21,310 nt of DNA from positions 1 through 21,310 of the forward strand of contig CAYMOM010000022.1 in assembly GCA_964391995.1 (NCBI GenBank), given 5' to 3'. This document shows, in pieces, positions 6,838-14,435 of the stretch; the first letter of the stretch is position 1, and every line of letters starts with the position of its first letter. The notes beneath the pieces are model-generated. The model had not been told where the DNA came from, searched no databases, and was given only the letters and a program-made list of their open reading frames with translations. Origin of the DNA: UBA11524 sp964391995. GTDB taxonomy: Bacteria; Bacillota; Clostridia; Christensenellales; Aristaeellaceae. The translations under genes were made by a program, and so were the position numbers.

Positions 6838-7132
6838 CTAGGGGCGTTGCCCCTGGACCCCACCAGAGGCTCTGCCTCTGGACTCCGCTTAAGGGCTTTC
6901 AGCCCTTAAGAATCCCATTTTGGTGGGTTGGAACGGGGCGGTTCCCTTGCGGGGGTCACGGTGCGCAAAGGGCGCACCGCGACGCAGGGCAGCTGCTCCC
7001 CCGCGTCGCGCCGCACCCTCCGTGCGGCGTGACCCCTGCAAGGATGGCGACCGCATCGCTACCCAGCTCGGGATTCTTAAGGGACTTCGTCCCTTAAGCA
7101 GAGGTTTCCAAAGGGGACAGCGTCCCCTTTGG
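6838..7132 (+). repeat. Nested-palindrome intergenic element, copy 1 (complete)
   Basis: This is 295 bases of almost pure hairpin structure between purH and purD. In order: CTAGGGGC/GCCCCTGG (6838-6856, end pair imperfect); CCAGAGGC/GCCTCTGG with loop TCT (6863-6881); CTTAAGGGCT/AGCCCTTAAG with loop TTC (6888-6910) followed by AATCCC; an outer stem 6945-6960 pairing with 7028-7043 at 15 of 16 positions, enclosing GGTGCGC/GCGCACC (6960-6978), GCGACGC/GCGTCGC (6979-6985 with 7003-7009) and GCCGCAC/GTGCGGC (7010-7028); GGGATT then CTTAAGGGAC/GTCCCTTAAG with loop TTC (7076-7098); and CCAAAGGGGAC/GTCCCCTTTGG with loop AGC (7108-7132). AATCCC-left and GGGATT-right mirror each other, so the whole is a large imperfect palindrome. 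There is no ORF of transposase type and no T-tract after the hairpins. The purD ribosome site begins 16 bases after the last hairpin. Confidence 0.9.
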
Positions 7133-7158
7133 CCGCCGGAGGCGAAACAGGAGGTATT

Positions 7159-8439
7159 ATGAAAGTATTGATTGTTGGCGGCGGCGGGCGGGAGCACGCG
7201 ATTGCCGCGAAGATTGCAGAAAATCCCCAGGTGACGGAGCTGTTTGCTGCGCCGGGCAATGGGGGTATGGCGGAGATCTGCCGCCTGGTGCCGCTGAAGG
7301 CCACGGACATTACGGGCATTGTGGACTATTGCAAAAAAGAGAAGATGGATTATGTGGTGGTTGCGCCGGATGATCCGCTTTGCCTGGGGCTGGTGGACTT
7401 GCTGGCGGAGGCGGGCATTCCTGCCTTCGGCCCGGAGAAGAAGGCTGCCATCATTGAGGGCAGCAAGGTCTTTTCCAAAAACCTGATGAAGAAATACGGC
7501 ATTCCCACCGCTGCGTATGCTGCCTGTGACGAGTATGACGAGGCGGTGGCCTACATCAGCGCCCAGCCGGAAGGCCCCCTGGTGGTGAAGGCGGACGGTC
7601 TTGCCCTGGGCAAGGGTGTACTGATCTGTCAGTCCAAGGCCGAGGCTCTGGAGGCCGTCAGCACCATGATGCGGCACAACGCCTTTGGCGCCTCCGGTCA
7701 CCGGGTGGTGATTGAGGAATTCCTTGAGGGCCCGGAGGTTTCCGTGCTGGCCTTTACCGATGGCAAATGCGTGAAACCCATGGTGTCCAGCATGGATCAC
7801 AAGCGGGCCCTTGACCACGACCAGGGTCTGAATACCGGCGGCATGGGCACCATTGCCCCCAATCCCTGCTATACGCCCCAGGTGGCGGCACGCTGTATGG
7901 AGGAGATCTTCCTGCCCACCATCGCCGCCATGAACGCCGAGGGCCGCACCTTCCGCGGCTGCCTGTATTTCGGGCTGATGCTGACCAGGAGCGGCCCTAA
8001 GGTGATTGAGTACAACTGCCGCTTTGGCGACCCGGAAACCCAGGTGGTGCTTCCCCTGCTGGAAAGCGACCTGCTGACCATTATGCAGGCCACCACCAAT
8101 GGCACCCTGGCGGAAACGGAAGTGAAGTTCTCCGCTGGCGCTGCGGCCTGCGTGGTGCTGGCCAGCGGCGGCTATCCCCAGAAGTATCAGACTGGCTATC
8201 CCATTACCGGCCTGGAGGAAACTGGCAAAACCGCCTGCGTGTTCCATGCGGGCACCAGGCGGGGGGAGGATGGCAGCATTCTCACCGCCGGCGGACGAGT
8301 GCTGGGTGTGACAGCCACCGCTCCCAGCCTGAAGGACGCCATTGCCAAGGCGTACCAGGCGGCGGAGAAGATCAGCTTTACGGATATGCACAAGCGAAAC
8401 GATATTGGCCAGCGGGCCTTGATGGAGGTACAGGCATGA
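7159..8439 (+). CDS. purD: Phosphoribosylamine--glycine ligase (GAR synthetase)
   Basis: PurD joins phosphoribosylamine and glycine with ATP. The 426-residue ATP-grasp protein has the N-terminal GGGGREHA loop at residues 7-14, AAPGNGGM, FGPEKKAAIIEGSK, the ATP-grasp stretch PLVVKADGLALGKGV and VIEEFLEGPEVSVLAF, HKRALDHDQGLNTGGMG, and VIEYNCRFGDPETQVVLP with metal-binding residues. AGGAGG (7149-7154) lies 4 bases before the ATG. An upstream in-frame start at 7129 falls inside the repeat and is rejected. The gene is separated from the earlier pur genes only by the palindromic element and shares a 4-base ATGA overlap with purL. Confidence 0.96.
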   Translation: MKVLIVGGGGREHAIAAKIAENPQVTELFAAPGNGGMAEICRLVPLKATDITGIVDYCKKEKMDYVVVAPDDPLCLGLVDLLAEAGIPAFGPEKKAAIIEGSKVFSKNLMKKYGIPTAAYAACDEYDEAVAYISAQPEGPLVVKADGLALGKGVLICQSKAEALEAVSTMMRHNAFGASGHRVVIEEFLEGPEVSVLAFTDGKCVKPMVSSMDHKRALDHDQGLNTGGMGTIAPNPCYTPQVAARCMEEIFLPTIAAMNAEGRTFRGCLYFGLMLTRSGPKVIEYNCRFGDPETQVVLPLLESDLLTIMQATTNGTLAETEVKFSAGAAACVVLASGGYPQKYQTGYPITGLEETGKTACVFHAGTRRGEDGSILTAGGRVLGVTATAPSLKDAIAKAYQAAEKISFTDMHKRNDIGQRALMEVQA

Positions 8440-11400
8440 GCGTTCAGCGCATCTATGTTGAAAAAATGCCCCAGTATGCAGTGGAAGCCAGGCATCTGCT
8501 GCACGAAATCCGCCACATTCTGCTTATCAAAAGCGTAACGGGCCTGCGGCTTTTGAACCGCTACGATGTGGAAGGCGTGACGGAGGAGCTGTACGCCGCC
8601 TGCAAGCCCATTGTGTTTTCCGAGCCCCAGGTGGATGTGACCTACGATACCCTGCCCCAGGGCGGCAAGGCGGTTTTCGCCGTGGAATACCTGCCCGGCC
8701 AGTACGACCAGCGGGCTGCCTCCTGCGAGGAGTGCATCCAGCTGGTGGGCCAGTGCGAGCGCCCCACCGTGCGCACCGCCCGGGTGTACATGCTGGAGGG
8801 CGACTTTACCCAGGATGAACTGGCAAGGGTAAAGAAGCATGTGATCAACCCCGTGGAGGCCCGGGAAGCCGACCTGGCGGAAAAAGAAACCCTGCAGCAG
8901 GCGTACGACACCCCCGACCATGTGGAAACCCTCCACGGCTTCACCACCATGGACATGGAGGCGGTGCAGGCCTTTGTGCAGAAGTACGGCCTTGCCATGG
9001 ACAAGGATGACCTGGCTTTCTGCCGGGATTATTTCGCCGGCGAAAAGCGCGATCCCACCCTGACGGAAATCCGCATGATCGATACCTACTGGTCCGATCA
9101 CTGCCGCCACACCACCTTCCTGACCACCATTGACGATACCCGCATTGAAAAGGCTGCGGTGGAAAAGGCTTTCAGGCGCTACCTGACGGCCCGGGAAGCT
9201 GTGTATGGCGATCGCATCAGCCGCAAGCCCATTAACCTGATGGACATGGCTACCATGGGCGGCAAGTACCTGAAGAAGATTGGCCAGACCCCCAACATTG
9301 ACGTAAGCGAGGAAATCAACGCCTGCTCCATCAAGATCAATGTGGATGTGGACGGCGTGGAAGAACCCTGGCTGCTCATGTTCAAAAACGAAACCCACAA
9401 CCATCCCACGGAGATCGAGCCTTTCGGCGGCGCAGCCACCTGCATCGGCGGCGCCATCCGCGACCCCCTGTCCGGACGCACCTATGTATATCAGGCCATG
9501 CGCGTCACCGGTGCGGCGGATCCCCTGGTGCCCGTGGCGGACACCATGCCCGGCAAGCTGCCCCAGCGGAAGCTGGTGACCACCGCTGCCGCCGGTTATT
9601 CCTCTTACGGCAACCAGATTGGCCTGGCTACCGGCCTGGTGGATGAGCAGTATCACCCTGGCTATGCCGCCAAGCGCCTGGAGATTGGCGCAGTGGTGGG
9701 CGCAGCGCCGGAAAAGAATGTCCGCCGGGATGTGCCCGCGCCGGGCGACAGGATTGTGCTGCTGGGCGGGCGCACGGGCCGTGACGGCTGCGGCGGCGCA
9801 ACCGGCTCCTCCAAATCCCACAAGCTGGAATCCATCGAAACCTGCGGTGCAGAGGTGCAAAAGGGCAATGCACCCACCGAGCGCAAGCTCCAGCGCCTGT
9901 TCCGCAATGGGGAGGTCACCCGCCTGATCAAGCGCTGCAACGACTTTGGCGCAGGCGGCGTGTCCGTTGCCATTGGCGAGCTGGCTGACGGCCTGATGAT
10001 CGACCTGGACAAGGTGCCCAAGAAGTACGAGGGCCTGGACGGCACCGAGCTGGCTATTTCCGAATCCCAGGAGCGCATGGCGGTGGTGCTGGCCCCGGAG
10101 GATGTGGAAGCCTTCTTGCGGGCTGCCCATGCCGAAAACCTGGAGGCCACCGTGGTGGCGGAGGTGACCGAAGAGCCTCGCCTGCGCATGACCTGGAAGG
10201 GCAGCACCATTGTGGATCTGAGCCGGGAGTTCCTCAACTCCAACGGCGCGGAAAAGCATACCACCGTTGCCGTGCCGGAGGATCAGGTGCAGCAGGTGAC
10301 CTTTGCCGGCAGCACCGTTGCCGAAAAGCTGGCCAGCATGGTGGGCGATTTGAACATCTGCTCCAAGCAGGGTCTCAGCGAGCGGTTTGATGCCACCATC
10401 GGCGCTGCTACGGTGCTCATGCCCTATGGCGGCGCCCGTCAGCTGACCCCCAACCAGACCATGGTTGCCAAGCTGCCCGTGCTTCACGGCGTAACGGATA
10501 CCGTGTCCGGTATGGCCTATGGCTTCCACCCGGAAATTCTCAGCCAAAGCCCCTATGAAGGCTCCTACCTGGCTGTGATTGAAAGCGTCACCAAGCTGGT
10601 GGCAGCGGGCTTTGACTACAGGCAGGCGTACCTGACCTTCCAGGAGTATTTCGAGCGCATGACGGAGGATCCTACCCGCTGGGGCAAGCCCTTTGCGGCG
10701 CTGCTGGGCGCCTTTGATGCCCAGCTGGATCTGAACATTGCTTCCATTGGCGGCAAGGACTCCATGTCCGGCACCTTTGAGAAGATGGATGTGCCGCCCA
10801 CCCTGTGCTCCTTTGCGGTGGCGCCCGGCAAGGCCAGCCAGGTCATTTCCCCCGAGTTCAAGTCCGCCGGGCACGAGGTTCGCCTCCTGGCTTGCGCTGC
10901 CCACGACACCGCTGCTCTCACCGCCAATTATGATGCGGTGCGGGAAGGCATCCTCTCTGGCAAGATTGTTGCGGCCTGGGCGCTGGGCCTGGGCGGCGTG
11001 GCGGAAGGTCTGTTCAAGATGGGTCTGGGCAACGCCATCGGCACACGGGTGGACGACGACTATGAAGGCGACCTGTTCGCCCAGCAGATTGGCGCCATGC
11101 TGATTGAGTGCGCCGAGCCTTGCGAGCTGGGCGTTAAGGTGGGCGACACCATCCCCCAGTGGGCGCTGGAATACGAGGGCGACCGCATCGACCTGGCGCC
11201 CATGCAGGAGATTTACGAAGGCAAGCTGGAGAAAGTGTTCCCCTACCGGGGCCGCACCGGCGAAACCACGGAGAAATTCTCCTTCGCCACCGAAACCCGG
11301 GTGAAGCCTGCCGCCACCGTGGCAAAGCCACTGGCGTTCATCCCGGTATTCCCCGGCACCAACTGCGAATACGACACCGCCCGCGCCGTGGAGCGTGCCG

Positions 11401-12122
11401 GCGGCAAGGCGGAAATCCTGGTCATCAACAACCTGACGCCCGCTGCCATTACCGAGTCCATCAAGGCGGCGGCATCCATGATTGCCCACAGCCAGATGAT
11501 TGTGCTGCCCGGCGGCTTCTCCGGCGGCGACGAGCCGGACGGCTCCGCCAAGTTCATCACGGCATTCTTCCGCAACCCTGCCATGAAGGACGCCGTAGCC
11601 GACCTGCTGGAAAACCGTGACGGCCTGATGCTGGGCATCTGCAACGGCTTCCAGGCGTTGATCAAGCTGGGTCTGGTGCCCTTCGGCAGGATTGTTGACA
11701 CCAATGACCAGTGCCCCACCCTGACCTTCAACGAGATCGGCCGCCACCAGTCCATGCTGGTGCGCACGCGGATTGCCTCCGGCAAGTCCCCCTGGCTGTC
11801 CCGGTGCAGCGTGGATGATGTGCACACCATCGCCATCAGTCACGGCGAAGGCCGCCTGGTTGGCCCGGAAGCGCTGCTGCGTGACCTGGCAGCCAATGGA
11901 CAGGTTGCCACCCAGTATGTTGACCTGTCCGGCAACCCCAGCATGGACACCCGCTTCAACCCCAACGCCAGCTATTTCGCCATTGAGGGCATCACCAGCC
12001 CCGATGGTCGCGTGCTGGGCAAAATGGGCCACACCGAGCGCTCCGGCGACAACCTGTACAAAAACGTCCCCGGCAACAAGTACCAGCCCCTGTTCGAAGG
12101 CGGCGTAGACTACTTCAGGTAA
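8436..12122 (+). CDS. purL: Phosphoribosylformylglycinamidine synthase, single-chain form
   Basis: FGAM synthase converts FGAR, glutamine and ATP to FGAM. At 1228 residues this is the long single-chain enzyme with synthetase and glutaminase fused, unlike the PurS/PurL/PurQ complex of Bacillus. The synthetase part shows DTYWSDHCRHTTF, FKNETHNHPTEIEPFGGAATCIGG and GNQIGLATG, and a second copy of the PurM-like fold with SIGGKDSMSG. The C-terminal glutaminase starts near residue 967 (FIPVFPGTNCEYDTARA) and has LPGGFSGGDE, nucleophile Cys1069 in GICNGFQ, and His1136/Glu1138 in SHGEGR. The N-terminus (VQRIYVEKM) is the short Firmicutes type, probably the clade II branch. It is the last gene of the pur run; a truncated palindromic element abuts its TAA. 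Confidence 0.95.
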   Translation: MSVQRIYVEKMPQYAVEARHLLHEIRHILLIKSVTGLRLLNRYDVEGVTEELYAACKPIVFSEPQVDVTYDTLPQGGKAVFAVEYLPGQYDQRAASCEECIQLVGQCERPTVRTARVYMLEGDFTQDELARVKKHVINPVEAREADLAEKETLQQAYDTPDHVETLHGFTTMDMEAVQAFVQKYGLAMDKDDLAFCRDYFAGEKRDPTLTEIRMIDTYWSDHCRHTTFLTTIDDTRIEKAAVEKAFRRYLTAREAVYGDRISRKPINLMDMATMGGKYLKKIGQTPNIDVSEEINACSIKINVDVDGVEEPWLLMFKNETHNHPTEIEPFGGAATCIGGAIRDPLSGRTYVYQAMRVTGAADPLVPVADTMPGKLPQRKLVTTAAAGYSSYGNQIGLATGLVDEQYHPGYAAKRLEIGAVVGAAPEKNVRRDVPAPGDRIVLLGGRTGRDGCGGATGSSKSHKLESIETCGAEVQKGNAPTERKLQRLFRNGEVTRLIKRCNDFGAGGVSVAIGELADGLMIDLDKVPKKYEGLDGTELAISESQERMAVVLAPEDVEAFLRAAHAENLEATVVAEVTEEPRLRMTWKGSTIVDLSREFLNSNGAEKHTTVAVPEDQVQQVTFAGSTVAEKLASMVGDLNICSKQGLSERFDATIGAATVLMPYGGARQLTPNQTMVAKLPVLHGVTDTVSGMAYGFHPEILSQSPYEGSYLAVIESVTKLVAAGFDYRQAYLTFQEYFERMTEDPTRWGKPFAALLGAFDAQLDLNIASIGGKDSMSGTFEKMDVPPTLCSFAVAPGKASQVISPEFKSAGHEVRLLACAAHDTAALTANYDAVREGILSGKIVAAWALGLGGVAEGLFKMGLGNAIGTRVDDDYEGDLFAQQIGAMLIECAEPCELGVKVGDTIPQWALEYEGDRIDLAPMQEIYEGKLEKVFPYRGRTGETTEKFSFATETRVKPAATVAKPLAFIPVFPGTNCEYDTARAVERAGGKAEILVINNLTPAAITESIKAAASMIAHSQMIVLPGGFSGGDEPDGSAKFITAFFRNPAMKDAVADLLENRDGLMLGICNGFQALIKLGLVPFGRIVDTNDQCPTLTFNEIGRHQSMLVRTRIASGKSPWLSRCSVDDVHTIAISHGEGRLVGPEALLRDLAANGQVATQYVDLSGNPSMDTRFNPNASYFAIEGITSPDGRVLGKMGHTERSGDNLYKNVPGNKYQPLFEGGVDYFR

Positions 12123-12275
12123 CCAGGGGCGCTGCCCCTGGACCCCGCTTAAGGGCCGAAAGGCCCTTAAGAATCCCGGGCGGGACAACCCAGCGGGGTT
12201 ACAGCCAAGCGGGGGTCACGGCGCATAACGGATGCGCCGTGACGCGGGGGAGGAACTTGATCTTCCCGGAGGGAG
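12123..12275 (+). repeat. Nested-palindrome element, copy 2 (left half only)
   Basis: The element starts at the base after the purL stop with CCAGGGGC/GCCCCTGG (12123-12141) and CTTAAGGGCC/GGCCCTTAAG with loop GAAA (12148-12171), then AATCCC. A GTCACGGCGCAT/ATGCGCCGTGAC hairpin with loop AACGG follows (12215-12243), then GACGCGGGGGAGGAAC and a small TCCC/GGGA hairpin near 12262-12272. The left 55 bases match copy 4 with one mismatch. The right-hand GGGATT-CTTAAG module is missing, so this is half of an element. The exact right edge is uncertain. Confidence 0.82.
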
Positions 12276-12694
12276 CCTTTGCACCTTGATGAAACAATAT
12301 TCTATCGCAGTTTTCTTCGCGTCATAACATGTGTGCACCAGCCCACAAACCTGCGCACAAAGCGCGAGCCACATGCCGCGCGCAAGGTGCCCCAAACCGC
12401 CAAAACGACCATCGCGTCCCTGATCGCCCCCGCGGGGAAGCCGGTGGGGTCACCAACCGGATAACCTGCCCAGTCGCGGGGGAAAGGGGGTCCGGGGCCG
12501 CTACGCCGCGGTACAGTATTAGCGGCCCCGGGCGGCTTTTGGTTCTTTTCGCCGAGACGAAAAGAACATCCCCCGCCACAGGCCCTGTGTGTCAAATGTG
12601 TGCACGATGGGCCCTCCGGCTCTGTGCGCTGCTGCGCATCCATCGGCCTTCCGGCCCCGTGCGCTAACCGCGCACCCATCGGCCTTCCGGCCTG
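12276..12694. repeat. Non-coding, hairpin-rich stretch between purL and the SipL-like gene
   Basis: No convincing gene is visible. Structures seen are CCGGGGCCGCT (12492-12502) pairing perfectly with 12521-12531; GTTCTTTTCG/CGAAAAGAAC (12542-12567, 6-base loop); and two copies of CCATCGGCCTTCCGGCC (12640-12656 and 12676-12692), each a GGCC-TTCC-GGCC mini-hairpin next to GTGCGC/GCGCAC sequence. Short open frames on both strands are low-complexity and rich in Arg, Gly and Ala, as expected of GC-rich repeat DNA. The modules differ from the CTTAAG element family and may be a second repeat type. Between about 12280 and 12360 the DNA is more AT-rich and featureless. Confidence 0.6.
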
Positions 12695-12741
12695 CAAAAA
12701 AGAACCCCCATGTTCTGCAGCGCAAAACATGGGGATTTCTT
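12695..12741 (-). terminator. Intrinsic terminator of the SipL-like gene, probably bidirectional
   Basis: CCCCATGTTCTGC (12706-12718) pairs with GCAAAACATGGGG (12722-12734) with one mismatch and a 3-base loop. On the minus strand the stem is followed by TTCTTTTTTG (12704 down to 12695), a strong U-tract directly after the TAA at 12742-12740. On the plus strand ATTTCTT follows, so the same hairpin may stop pur read-through less efficiently. Confidence 0.85.
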
Positions 12742-14272
12742 ATGCCATCCTCCTCCATACCACCACACCCTGGCCCGCCTTCGGTTCCTCCGCCAGCTCC
12801 GGGTTCAGCTCACGCAGGCCGGCTTCCGGCACGCGATAGCGCCGGGCAATATCCCACAGGCGCTCGCCGGGCTGGGTGAAATACAGCACAATGCTCCCAT
12901 CCGTCGGGCCGGCGGGCACGGGCAGCACATCGGTCACCAGGCGCAGGCTTTGGGCACGGGTACCGCTGATGCACAGATGCATCACATACCGCAGTTCCAC
13001 CCTGTCGCTGGTGATAGCCACAGCATCCACATCCCCGCAGCTCAGGCTGATGAAGTCCTCCTCCCCGGCCTGGGCGGCAAAGGTCATGCGGAAAGGTTCC
13101 TCCAGGAACGCGGCGGCAGGCTCCGGCGCATCATCCGTCATGTACAGCAGGGAAACCTCCAGCATGCCTTCCACCGTCAGCCGGCCGCCAATCTGCTGCC
13201 GGCCGGTGGTCACGGGCGTGGCAAAGGCGCACAGCACGCTGCGCACAGGCTTGCTGCCCTCGGGCAGGAGCAGCATGGTTTTGCCGCTTTCCGCTGCCTG
13301 CTGGCGGCAGTCCTCCACCCGGCAGGGAACCTCCCGGCTGGTCAGGCGCAGGTCATCGCCGGCGGTGGTGTAGGCATCATCCAGCAGGGTGATGTTCTCC
13401 TTCTTGTCCGCCTGGCCCTGCAGGGACAGCAGCACCTCGGCCCGGAGGGTGCGCTGGCCGTCGCCGGCATCCTGGCTGGCCACAGCCACATCCTTCACCA
13501 GGGCCGTGCCCTGCAGGCTGTCACCCTCCTGGCTGCTCAGCTCCACCACATGGTCAAAGGGGATGCTGTGCCGGGTGACCAGCACCGGCTTGCCCGGCAG
13601 GTCGCAGGCGTGAATGGCCTCCAGCTCCACCCGGCCTGTCAGCCCACAGCGCCCCAGGCCACCCGTGATTTCCTCCACCTGGGCCCGGGCTGTGGCATAC
13701 AGCGTATCGCGGATGCCTGCCTCCTCCGGCAGGGCAAATTCCTCCCGCAGGAGGGTTTCATCAGCCCCGGCGGCAACGGTGCGCTTGATCTGCGCCTCCC
13801 GGGAACGGCTTTCAATGCCCTCCGGCCCGGCAACCCCCGTCACCGCTTCCACCGGCTGCTGGCTGATGGCGCTGCCCCACAGCCGCACAATGGCCTTCAG
13901 GCTCAGGCGCCCGCCGGCAGCGGAGGCCTCCACATGCTCCACGGCACCCTCTGCCCGGCACAGGTTCCGCGGCTGGGCGCCTGGCATATCCAGCATGTGG
14001 GTAAAGTCCGCCGTGGCCTCCATGCCGTTGACCCGGGTGTGATCCCCCTGGGTGTACAGGGTGTGGAACACCACCTTCCCGGCAATGGATACCCTGTCCT
14101 GCATGGCTTCCACGCTGTCCACCACCACCATGCCGCCGGCATGGAGGATGCGGGCCTCCTCCCGCAAGCCGCCGGGCAGGGTGATCTCCCCCGCCACCAC
14201 GGCCTGTCCCCGGGCGCGGCCCGTGGGCTGCTCCAGCTGTATATTCTCCTTCATGGTGCGCATATCCATCAT
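12740..14272 (-). CDS. sipL: SipL-like spore morphogenetic protein (SPOCS/DUF3794 repeats plus LysM)
   Basis: In Clostridioides, SipL binds SpoIVA and tethers the coat to the forespore surface. This 510-residue protein has the same layout. Three regions look like DUF3794 (SPOCS) domains: about 25-120 (EARILHAGGMVVVDS, VSIAGKVVFHTLY), about 155-265 (LREEFALPEEAGIRDTLYA, HSIPFDHVVEL) and about 310-440 (RQQIGGRLTVEGMLEVSLLYM). A C-terminal LysM domain follows at about 459-510 (GSIVLYFTQPGERLWDIARRY, LRELNPEL). No signal peptide is present, fitting a mother-cell cytosolic protein. GGAAGGAGG lies 7 bases before the chosen ATG, preceded by a sigma-E-like promoter. It is transcribed alone, converging on pur. 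SipL is the best identification, but other SPOCS-LysM spore proteins exist. Confidence 0.85.
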   Translation of the reverse strand: MMDMRTMKENIQLEQPTGRARGQAVVAGEITLPGGLREEARILHAGGMVVVDSVEAMQDRVSIAGKVVFHTLYTQGDHTRVNGMEATADFTHMLDMPGAQPRNLCRAEGAVEHVEASAAGGRLSLKAIVRLWGSAISQQPVEAVTGVAGPEGIESRSREAQIKRTVAAGADETLLREEFALPEEAGIRDTLYATARAQVEEITGGLGRCGLTGRVELEAIHACDLPGKPVLVTRHSIPFDHVVELSSQEGDSLQGTALVKDVAVASQDAGDGQRTLRAEVLLSLQGQADKKENITLLDDAYTTAGDDLRLTSREVPCRVEDCRQQAAESGKTMLLLPEGSKPVRSVLCAFATPVTTGRQQIGGRLTVEGMLEVSLLYMTDDAPEPAAAFLEEPFRMTFAAQAGEEDFISLSCGDVDAVAITSDRVELRYVMHLCISGTRAQSLRLVTDVLPVPAGPTDGSIVLYFTQPGERLWDIARRYRVPEAGLRELNPELAEEPKAGQGVVVWRRMA

Positions 14273-14296
14273 GGGTTTTCCTCCTTCCGTCTGCTG

Positions 14297-14324
14297 AAGT
14301 GTATGAGCAGCTTCCGTGGTGTAT
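14297..14324 (-). promoter_or_regulatory. Putative sigma-E type promoter of the SipL-like gene
   Basis: Read on the minus strand, ATA (14324-14322) lies 16 bases before CATACACTT (14305-14297), fitting the mother-cell sigma-E pattern ATA-N16-18-CATANNNT. Transcription would start just ahead of the ribosome site at 14288-14280. The sequence is short, so chance cannot be excluded, but the gene's sporulation role supports the call. Confidence 0.5.
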
Positions 14325-14361
14325 TCTTAACCTTTCCTCATCAAATTCTCATGCTGTGTAC

Positions 14362-14390
14362 TTTTCAGCGGCGGCGAACTGTGATATAAT
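14362..14390 (+). promoter_or_regulatory. Extended -10 promoter of xpaC-telA
   Basis: TTTTCA (14362-14367), 17 bases, then TATAAT (14385-14390) preceded by TGA give an extended -10 (TGATATAAT) sigma-A promoter. The -35 is weak but the extended -10 can compensate. It lies 45 bases before the xpaC ATG and diverges from the SipL-like gene. Confidence 0.75.
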
Positions 14391-14435
14391 GGTTTCAGCC
14401 TGTTTTACAGGCAATGAAAGGAATGGAAGCATTCA

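Noticed and set aside
6838..6881. Intrinsic terminator after purH
   Set aside because: The hairpins are strong but no T-tract follows, and purD and purL continue in the same direction. They are counted as part of the repeat element.
6804..7162. Short frames of 80-97 codons over repeat copy 1
   Set aside because: They lie within the palindromes, are Arg/Pro-rich, and have no counterpart at the same place in the other copies.
8196..12188. A 1330-codon open frame on the minus strand opposite purD/purL
   Set aside because: It is antisense to purL, whose motifs are intact along the whole length. Its product is a His/Gly/Ala-rich string with no family pattern, a by-product of high-GC codon use.
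12302..12758. Minus-strand frames of 79-142 codons (GRKADGCA-type repeats) between purL and the SipL-like gene
   Set aside because: The frames translate the GGCCTTCCGGCC repeats and hairpins. They overlap each other in two frames and cross the terminator, so they are repeat artefacts, not proteins.
12710..14389. A 559-codon plus-strand frame opposite the SipL-like gene
   Set aside because: Its sequence is low-complexity without domain motifs, it has no ribosome site, and it runs through the terminator and divergent promoter region. The minus-strand gene has recognisable SPOCS and LysM domains and a good ribosome site.
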